Notes under the pieces: generated by a model | Told to the model about the DNA's origin: nothing | What the model saw: only the letters and a program-made list of their open reading frames with translations | Database searches by the model: none | Source of the DNA: Nitrospirota bacterium | GTDB taxonomy: Bacteria; Nitrospirota; Nitrospiria; Nitrospirales; Nitrospiraceae | Assembly: GCA_004296885.1 (NCBI GenBank) | Contig: SCVN01000015.1 | Span: 1-64,000 of the forward strand | DNA: 64,000 bases | Reading direction: 5' to 3' | Translations under genes and position numbers: made by a program | In this document: piece after piece, positions 58,452-64,000 of the stretch | Layout: each line of letters starts with the position of its first letter | How positions within the stretch are numbered: position 1 is the first letter of the stretch

Positions 58452-60080
58452 ATGATGATCACGCGATTACGAACGAGGCCGGACCTGTCGCACATCCTTC
58501 GCGCCTGTACCCGGCGCGCCGGCTTCTTCCTGCTGGCGCTTAATCTGTCGGCCTGCGGAGGCGACTGGTTGCCGCACGCAGACCTGGCGCCCGCATATCA
58601 ACCGCCGCAATATGTCGTCCCCGCCTCATGGCGCGGGGCAAGCCCCTTCGTCGAGGCCAAGCCGTCGGACGGCGAACTGCGTCCGGACTGGTGGAAGCTC
58701 TACGACGATCCGATCCTGAACAGGCTCGAAGAACAGGCCATGGCGGCCAATCCCAATCTGCAGGCGGCCGCCGAGCGCTTCGTCCAGGCCCGCGATATGA
58801 TGATGAAGGCCCGCTCGCGCCGCATCCCGCAGGCCGGCGTGGGGTTCGGCGCCTCGAACAATAGGCAATCCCCCGACACGCTGTTTCGCGCCCCCGACAG
58901 TCCGCTCCGCGAATCGGACGTGCTGCTCTCGGGGCTCGCGTCCTGGGAGCCGGACTTCTGGTCGGTGATCCGCAATGCGACGCGCGTGGAGACCTACCGG
59001 GCCGAACAGCGCGCCGCCGAATATGGCCTCGCGCGCCTCAGCCTGCAGGCGGAAATCGCGGCGAACTATTTTACGCTGCGCGGCTACGACGCGCAGGATG
59101 CGATCTATACCCAGTCGATCGATCTCTACAAACATTCGCTCGACATCGTCAACACCCAGTTCGGCGGCGGGATCGCGTCGGCGCTCGACGTCGCCCGCGT
59201 CGAATCTCTGCTGTACAGCACGGAGACGAAAAAAGCGCAGATTCAAGGCAAACGCCAGGTGATCGAACATGCGATCGCCATTCTCGTCAATAGGGTACCG
59301 TCCAGTTTCACCATCGAGCCGATGGATGAACTTCGCATGCCGAATTACACGATTCCGCAGACAATCCCGTCCACCTTGCTTGAGCGCCGGCCTGACATCG
59401 CCGAGATGGAGCGCCGGATGGCGCAGGCGAACCGCGCCATCGGCATCGCCCGCGCCGCTTTTTTCCCTGATGTGAAGTTCCAGGTCGGCGGCGGATTTGA
59501 AGATACCGGCTTCAATCTGGTCAAGCTCGCCGAGAGTTTCTGGTCCTACGGCTCCACCGTGTCGCTGCCGGTCTTCCAGGGCGGGTATCGCCGCGCCCAG
59601 TTGCAGCAGTCCTGGTCGGCCTACCGCGAGACGGAAGATCGGTACCGTGCGACGGTGCTCAACGCGTTTCGCGAAGTCGAGAACGAGTTAAGCCTGACGA
59701 ACCGGCTGACCCTCGCGGCCAATCGGCAGGACGCCACCGTCGGGGCCACGCTGAAAACGCAGGATCTGTCCATGGAGCTCTATCAAGGCGGGCTCATTTC
59801 CAGCCTCGATCTGATTTATGCGCAGGTCAACACGCTCACGGCGCGCATCGAGGCAGTGGAGATCAAGGCCGAATTGCTGAGAGCCACGGCAACCCTCATC
59901 CGCTCGCTCGGCGGGGGCTGGAACCGCAAGCAATTGCCTACCGACGAGGAGATTCAGCCGTTCGATACCCTCGAATATAACTTTGACAAACTCAAAAAAC
60001 CGCCGCCCGCAGGAGGCATCGATGTCAACGCGGGCAATAACTGGGTGAATAATGATCTGACCAAGCCCCACCTTCCGTGA
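58452..60080 (+). CDS. RND outer-membrane channel lipoprotein (NodT family)
   Basis: 542 residues from ATG 58452. Lipobox LNLSAC follows a hydrophobic stretch, then the NodT-type start DLAPAYQPPQYVVPASW and DWWKLYDDPILNRLEEQAMAANPNLQAA. Two repeated TolC-like halves follow, with ERRPDIAEMERRMAQANRAIGIARAAFFP as the family marker. It forms the trimeric exit duct of the efflux system. It follows the adaptor gene by 13 bp. The C terminus (NDLTKPHLP) is followed by a coding-like stretch in another frame, see the next entry. Confidence 0.93.
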   Translation: MMITRLRTRPDLSHILRACTRRAGFFLLALNLSACGGDWLPHADLAPAYQPPQYVVPASWRGASPFVEAKPSDGELRPDWWKLYDDPILNRLEEQAMAANPNLQAAAERFVQARDMMMKARSRRIPQAGVGFGASNNRQSPDTLFRAPDSPLRESDVLLSGLASWEPDFWSVIRNATRVETYRAEQRAAEYGLARLSLQAEIAANYFTLRGYDAQDAIYTQSIDLYKHSLDIVNTQFGGGIASALDVARVESLLYSTETKKAQIQGKRQVIEHAIAILVNRVPSSFTIEPMDELRMPNYTIPQTIPSTLLERRPDIAEMERRMAQANRAIGIARAAFFPDVKFQVGGGFEDTGFNLVKLAESFWSYGSTVSLPVFQGGYRRAQLQQSWSAYRETEDRYRATVLNAFREVENELSLTNRLTLAANRQDATVGATLKTQDLSMELYQGGLISSLDLIYAQVNTLTARIEAVEIKAELLRATATLIRSLGGGWNRKQLPTDEEIQPFDTLEYNFDKLKKPPPAGGIDVNAGNNWVNNDLTKPHLP

Positions 60081-60240
60081 CCGTCCCGCCGCGTCTCGCG
60101 TTAAGAAAGAAGGCAAGAAGTCCTACCCGGACCAGATCTGGCCGACCGACGCGGCCGTCCCTGCGCCTCCCAAGAAAAAGGGTCAGACCCCGAAGACCCC
60201 GGATGTGTCTGTCCTGCGCCGGCTGCCGAATGTTGCCTGA
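60061..60240 (+). pseudogene. coding-like remnant after the outer-membrane channel gene
   Basis: The frame from 60061 to the TGA at 60238-60240 is open and reads a Lys/Pro-rich segment with KKEGKKSYPDQIWPTD and PKKKGQTPKTPDVSVLRRL. It begins right after an in-frame stop at 60058 and has no start codon or ribosome site of its own. It could be a frameshifted C-terminal tail of the channel protein or a gene remnant. It may also be chance in high-GC DNA. Confidence 0.3.
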
Positions 60241-60329
60241 AGCCTGACACTTTTGGCGCTTGCTTTTTGCCTCGATGTCTATAAGAATGTGGATGGCAAT
60301 AGCTACCCACTTCCCGTTGAGGAAACCCT

Positions 60330-60560
60330 ATGAAAACAATCCAAATGACCCTTGATGACGACTTGGTCAGCTCGGTTGACAGGGCGGTTAGACGACTGAA
60401 GACGAGTCGCTCTGCCTTCACAAGGAATGCCTTGCGCTCAGAGCTGGAGCGGCTCCGCGTGCAGGAGCTTGAGCGGAAACACAGGGAAGGATATATCAAG
60501 AGGCCTCCGAAGAAAGGTGAATTCGACGCCTGGGAGCGTGAGCAGGTCTGGGCCGACTGA
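60330..60560 (+). CDS. MazE-like ribbon-helix-helix antitoxin
   Basis: 76 residues. MKTIQMTLDDDLVSSVDRAVRRLKTSRSAFTRNALRSEL is a ribbon-helix-helix DNA-binding fold; the acidic/Trp-containing tail (EFDAWEREQVWAD) would wrap the toxin. GAGG lies 7 nt before the ATG. The TGA overlaps the toxin ATG by one base, the usual arrangement for tight coupling. A TATAAG hexamer near 60278 may be the -10 element. Confidence 0.85.
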   Translation: MKTIQMTLDDDLVSSVDRAVRRLKTSRSAFTRNALRSELERLRVQELERKHREGYIKRPPKKGEFDAWEREQVWAD

Positions 60561-60871
60561 TGCGCCGCGGCGAAGTACGGTGGTACAAATTCTCCCTTCC
60601 GGATAAGCGCCGACCTGTTGTCATCTTGACACGGGATTCCGCGCTGGATTTCCTTGGGGAAGTGACCGTCGCGCCCGTGACCAGCACTGTTCGAGACATA
60701 CCCTCTGAGATCGCTCTCGGAGAAGAAGACGGCATGCCTAGGGCCTGCGCCGTGAATCTGGATCACATTCAGACCGTGTCCAAAGGAAAGATCGGGGCCC
60801 TTATCACGACGTTGAGCACCGACCGGATGGCCCAGGTGCGCCAAGCCCTTCGTTTTGCGCTAGCGCTGTAG
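60560..60871 (+). CDS. MazF/PemK-type endoribonuclease toxin
   Basis: 103 residues with the MazF start MRRGEVRWYKFSLPDKRRPVVILTRDSAL, the VTVAPVTSTVRDIPSEIAL strand and the C-terminal AVNLDHIQTVSKGKIGALITTLS. Family members cut RNA at short motifs when freed from antitoxin. All core strands are present, so it looks intact. It follows the antitoxin with a one-base overlap and precedes an MqsA-like gene by 4 bp. Confidence 0.88.
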   Translation: MRRGEVRWYKFSLPDKRRPVVILTRDSALDFLGEVTVAPVTSTVRDIPSEIALGEEDGMPRACAVNLDHIQTVSKGKIGALITTLSTDRMAQVRQALRFALAL

Positions 60872-60875
60872 CGAT

Positions 60876-61409
60876 ATGACCGCACGGATGGCATCTATGG
60901 AAAGCCTTATGCGAACGCTCAAAGAGCATCATTACCGGGAGTCCGGGCTTTCCAACGTCTACTTGCAGAATATCGCCTCCTATCGGTGTGACTGCGGGGA
61001 AAAGCTCGTGCAGATCCCAGCCATTGACCGGCTGCATGATGCTGTCGCCTATTACCTCCTGAAAAAGCCGTCGTTGCTCACTGGAGAAGAATTTCGTTTT
61101 CTCAGAAAATGGGTAGGACTGACGGCCATCCAATTACTGCCACTCCTCGGGGTAAAAACCAGAATTTCAATTTCCCGCTGGGAAAATGGGAAAGCACCGA
61201 TTACCGCCTCCACGGATCACGCCATGCGACTGCTCGTAATGCGTCTCAAAGAGGAATCCCTCCATCAACGGATGTTCACCGAAATCGAGATTCAAGGGCA
61301 CTTTGAGCAAATGGGCGCCAAGGCCGGCAAACCCGTACGGGTTACGATTTCCAAAGCAATGCTGGACCGCCTCCCCTTTCCGCATCAACCTATGGCTGCT
61401 GCTCGTTAA
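60876..61409 (+). CDS. MqsA/YgiT-like zinc-finger HTH protein
   Basis: 177 residues. An N-terminal part (YRESGLSNVYLQNIASYRCDCGEKLVQIPAIDRLHDAVAYYLL) has a CxC pair typical of a reduced YgiT-type zinc finger; then a helix-turn-helix (LTGEEFRFLRKWVGLTAIQLLPLLGVKTRISISRWENGK), as in MqsA-like antitoxins. No MqsR-like toxin is next to it. Four bases separate it from mazF, so it may be a third regulator of this toxin operon or an orphan regulator. The C-terminal tail is of unknown fold. Confidence 0.72.
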   Translation: MTARMASMESLMRTLKEHHYRESGLSNVYLQNIASYRCDCGEKLVQIPAIDRLHDAVAYYLLKKPSLLTGEEFRFLRKWVGLTAIQLLPLLGVKTRISISRWENGKAPITASTDHAMRLLVMRLKEESLHQRMFTEIEIQGHFEQMGAKAGKPVRVTISKAMLDRLPFPHQPMAAAR

Positions 61410-61794
61410 GCAAGTGAGCGCGCTGGTATCACCAGGGCGCCAATAGATACGTTGTCGCTGACCTCCGCCCCCGCTCAGTAAAAACATCGCGGACGGAAGC
61501 GACTACGTCACCTTGCTCTAATTCTTACAAGTTGCTGGGGACCTAGGCGGGAATCCCGCAGGACCGGCTCCGGGCCGACAGGCCGGACCGGTCCGCAGGG
61601 GTTCGGGGGCGCAGCCCTCCTTCACTTGTTACTAATGGTCAAAGTAGCACATGTAACTGCATATTCTCGTTATTGCTGTTGCTAGCATTGACAAGGCAAG
61701 CAGCCACTTCTAGTCTAGGTGGAGCTGGCCATGCAGTTTTGTATATTTTGCATGGTTGGGAGCTGGCATTTCACCCTCCTAGCCGGAGTTTGCC
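61410..61794. other. intergenic region with direct-repeat copy B and a composition shift
   Basis: 385 bp without a gene. The direct repeat occupies 61525-61620. After it the sequence is clearly more AT-rich. A TTGACA hexamer (61689-61694) and a TATATT hexamer (61741-61746) are present but are badly spaced as one promoter. Confidence 0.5.
61525..61620. repeat. ~95-bp direct repeat, copy B
   Basis: TTACAAGT, GGCGGGAATCCCGCAGGACC, a GGCCGACAGGCCGGACCGGTC core and GGGGTTCGGGGGCGCAGCCC match copy A at 53741-53832 in the same orientation. The two bracket the RND and MazEF-like genes. Confidence 0.8.
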
Positions 61795-64000
61795 ATGGAG
61801 CATACGAAAGTTGTCACACCAAGCGAGCTGGAAGACTTTGCTGACCAACGAGATAGCGAAGCGGTGATACCGGAGCTCGTTGCTCATCTGGTAAATCTTT
61901 CTGTGCCCGACTTGTCACTTCGTCGAATCCCATATGGAGATGCAATCGGATTGCCAGGCCTTGATGGCCTAGTTTCAACGGAGGGCGGCTTTCGCGAATT
62001 TGTTCCTAAACAAACAAGTTACTGGGAAATCGGTCGTGGCGCCAATGCTCAGGGAAAAGCGACGGACGACTATACGAAGCGCACCCAAAGCACGCCTCAA
62101 GCAGAACGAGCGAGGGCAACATTTGTTTTCGTAACACCAAGGAGTAGGGATTGGGATCAACCAGCCCAAGCCGCATGGATCGACAAGCGAAAGGGTGACG
62201 GCTGGAAAGAAATTAAGGTTATTGACGGAGTGCAGCTGTGTGAGTGGTTACGGGAATTCCCAGCTTTAGGCAAATGGTTGCTTCAGCGTATTGGACTAGT
62301 CAAAGCTCCTACAGGGTTCCAAACTCCCGCAGAGCACTGGTCAAATCTTGCGCAGATGGTTGGACCAGCCGATCCTCCGTTGCCGCCAAAGGTCTTCCTC
62401 GTAGGACGAGAAACTGCTTGCCAGCAGCTTGAGCGCCTATTCCGTCATGAAGCTCAGGAATTGATCCTTGCTATAGAGAGTGAACACGATGCAGAGGACT
62501 TTGTAGCCGCATTCCTGGAGTCACTGGATGAAGCCACGCGTCGTGGATATAGCAATCGGTGCATATTCATTTCCGATCCTAACGCTTGGCATACCTTTGC
62601 GAATTTGCGCTTCTCGCATGTCCTAGTAGCTAGTCCTAGGCTTGACCTAGCTGATACAAATGAACAGCTGCATCTTGCGGCTCGCACACGTGGTCATGCG
62701 ATCATCTTTCCGATTTCTGGTGCCTGGTCTCATGGGGCTGAACAGCTTGTTCCAATTAGGAGCCCTTCTCACAGTCAGCTTGAAAAAACTCTCCTGGATA
62801 GCGGCTTTTCGCGGGAGCGGGCCGCTGAACTGGCCAGCGCCGGAGCACAGAGCCTAGCAGCACTGAAACGGTTCCTTCGCGGGTTGGGACAACTGCCGCC
62901 TTATGCAACGTGGGAAAACGCACGCCTCTTGGCCCAAGCGTCTCTAGTAGGCAAATGGAAAGGCAACAGTGAGGCGGACAAAAGAGCCCTGGAGATTCTC
63001 GTGGGAAAATCCTATGGGGAGTGGATCGAGGCGGCCCGAGCTGAAACATTGCGCGCGGACACTCCCCTTATCCAGAGAAATGAAGCATGGAAAGTGATCT
63101 CCCGTGGCGAGGCATGGGCCGCTCTCGGACCACGGATTAGCGATGAGGATCTAGATCGTTTTCAAAAGATGGCGCTTCAGATATTAGGCGAGAAAGATCC
63201 ACAGTTCGAGCTAGAAAAGGAGGAACGATATGCCGCGTCTATTCATGGAAAGACGCTCACACACTCGCGTTCCATTCGAGAAGGGGTAGCTGAGTCGCTC
63301 GCCCTGCTAGGCGCAAAGGGAAATGCTTTATCAAGCACTTCGGACAGCAAGGCCGAAGGAACTGCAAGAATTGTGGTAAGGAGGTTGCTGGACCGCGCGG
63401 ACTGGATAACCTGGGCAAGTCTCAATAATGAAATGCCATTGCTTGCCGAGGCTGCTCCTGATGAATTTCTTAACTCTGTCGAAGAAGCAGTTGAAGATTT
63501 AGCAGCTAGCCCTTTTATTGATGTGTTCCGACAGGAAGGCAGTGGTGGGGTTGGAGGCTGGAACTACATTACTGGAATTCTGTGGGCCTTAGAGACCCTT
63601 GCGTGGCATCCGAATTATTTAGGGCGTGTAACCATTTTACTAGGCGACCTAGCCGCTATTGATCCAGGCGGAAGTTGGGCCAATCGCCCTCTCAATTCGT
63701 TGGTAGATATCTTTCTTCCCTGGATATCCCATAGCCTTGCAGATTTGCCCACGCGAAGAACTGCTCTGGAGTCACTGCTGCGAGAACATCCAGGCGTTGC
63801 ATGGAAGGTACTGCTTGGCCTCTTGCCTAGTTCACATGGAGTAACATCCGGCACACGCAAGCCAGTTTGGCGATCATTTATCACGCCCGGATGGAAGGAA
63901 ACGGTGACAGTAGATCAATATTGGGAACAAGTTCGGACCTATGCTGAGATGTGCACCCAAGTTGCCGCGGGCCAACCGAACAAGCTCGTCGAACTCATTG
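61795..64000 (+). CDS. large protein with possible nuclease-like N terminus and degenerate STAND-like region, 3' end outside window
   Basis: Open for 735 codons to the window end from ATG 61795, with CGGAG 6 nt upstream. Residues 1-165 carry IPYGDAIGLPGLDGLV (Asp57) and SYWEIGRGANAQGKATDDYTKRT (Glu78), reminiscent of a PD-(D/E)xK fold (inference). Residues about 198-270 read VFLVGRETACQQLERLF...LILAIESEHDAEDFVAAF: the layout of a STAND NTPase after its GRE motif, but the P-loop GxGKT is replaced by non-matching residues. The remainder is helical with no clear repeat. GC is visibly lower than the rest of the window, suggesting transfer. I do not recognise a named family; a role in defence is plausible from architecture and neighbours only. 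Confidence 0.7.
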   Translation, partial: MEHTKVVTPSELEDFADQRDSEAVIPELVAHLVNLSVPDLSLRRIPYGDAIGLPGLDGLVSTEGGFREFVPKQTSYWEIGRGANAQGKATDDYTKRTQSTPQAERARATFVFVTPRSRDWDQPAQAAWIDKRKGDGWKEIKVIDGVQLCEWLREFPALGKWLLQRIGLVKAPTGFQTPAEHWSNLAQMVGPADPPLPPKVFLVGRETACQQLERLFRHEAQELILAIESEHDAEDFVAAFLESLDEATRRGYSNRCIFISDPNAWHTFANLRFSHVLVASPRLDLADTNEQLHLAARTRGHAIIFPISGAWSHGAEQLVPIRSPSHSQLEKTLLDSGFSRERAAELASAGAQSLAALKRFLRGLGQLPPYATWENARLLAQASLVGKWKGNSEADKRALEILVGKSYGEWIEAARAETLRADTPLIQRNEAWKVISRGEAWAALGPRISDEDLDRFQKMALQILGEKDPQFELEKEERYAASIHGKTLTHSRSIREGVAESLALLGAKGNALSSTSDSKAEGTARIVVRRLLDRADWITWASLNNEMPLLAEAAPDEFLNSVEEAVEDLAASPFIDVFRQEGSGGVGGWNYITGILWALETLAWHPNYLGRVTILLGDLAAIDPGGSWANRPLNSLVDIFLPWISHSLADLPTRRTALESLLREHPGVAWKVLLGLLPSSHGVTSGTRKPVWRSFITPGWKETVTVDQYWEQVRTYAEMCTQVAAGQPNKLVELI

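Noticed and set aside
60101-60844. Minus-strand open frame of 247 codons across the MazEF-like region
   Set aside because: It overlaps two well-supported plus-strand genes on the other strand and shows no recognisable motif or ribosome site.

Overview
The window is a high-GC bacterial chromosome segment. Most of it (about 1.7-51.3 kb) is one very large flagellar locus with nearly all genes on the minus strand. The two-membrane flagellar set (P ring FlgI, L ring FlgH), the co-resident FlhF/FlhG, FliA, FlgM and CsrA/FliW, and the sigma-54 regulators point to a Gram-negative bacterium with few, polar flagella. The style recalls Nitrospira-like genomes, but that is an impression from gene order and composition, not a search result.

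Layout. At 1-1.7 kb (plus strand) lie the tail of a hybrid histidine kinase (REC-Hpt) and a translationally coupled REC-GGDEF response regulator with an apparent CTG start. On the minus strand from 12.3 down to 1.8 kb is flgF-flgG-flgA-flgH-flgI-flgJ-flgM-flgN-flgK-flgL-csrA-fliW. A membrane Cache-GGDEF-EAL protein (12.6-15.0 kb) separates it from fliL-M-N-O-P-Q-R-flhB-flhA-flhF-flhG-fliA (26.4 down to 15.3 kb). Then come fliK-flgD-flgE-flgE (31.8 to 26.8 kb) and flgB-[zinc-ribbon gene]-flgC-fliE-F-G-H-I-J-motE-like (39.7 to 32.3 kb). Above these are a TPR protein-histidine kinase-sigma-54 activator operon (44.9 to 39.8 kb), a second sigma-54 activator with a FleQ-like DNA-binding end (46.6 to 45.2 kb), and a second fliK, a stand-alone FlhB C-domain gene and a CsgG-like lipoprotein (51.3 to 47.2 kb). 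Flagellin, fliD, fliS and motAB are not in the window.

Regulation visible in DNA. I find -24/-12 (sigma-54) promoters before flgF, fliL, flgB and the TPR-kinase-activator operon, and a weaker one before fliK. At three of them a GTCA-type dyad sits about 157-169 bp upstream of the predicted start site, like an enhancer for the resident activators. A related dyad lies just upstream of the FleQ-like gene itself. Anti-sigma FlgM and the CsrA/FliW pair ride in the hook operon.

An unusual class of intergenic element fills the flagellar locus. About 18 spacers hold imperfect ~7-bp tandem repeats, most arranged as the two complementary arms of a long hairpin. Several sequence families share this one architecture. 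One copy is read through in frame inside the receiver domain of the first gene, and another encodes the C terminus of the histidine kinase.

From about 51.4 kb the content becomes accessory: a small HExxH protein, a tRNA-3'-end-like relic, a caspase-fold lipoprotein, then a plus-strand RND efflux system (pump, adaptor, outer-membrane channel) and a MazEF-like toxin-antitoxin pair with an MqsA-like gene. The efflux/toxin block is bracketed by two direct copies of a ~95-bp repeat. After the second copy the composition becomes more AT-rich and a long gene runs off the window end. It has a possible PD-(D/E)xK-like N terminus and a STAND-like region that lacks a recognisable Walker A, and is the best candidate here for an undescribed, perhaps defence-related, protein.
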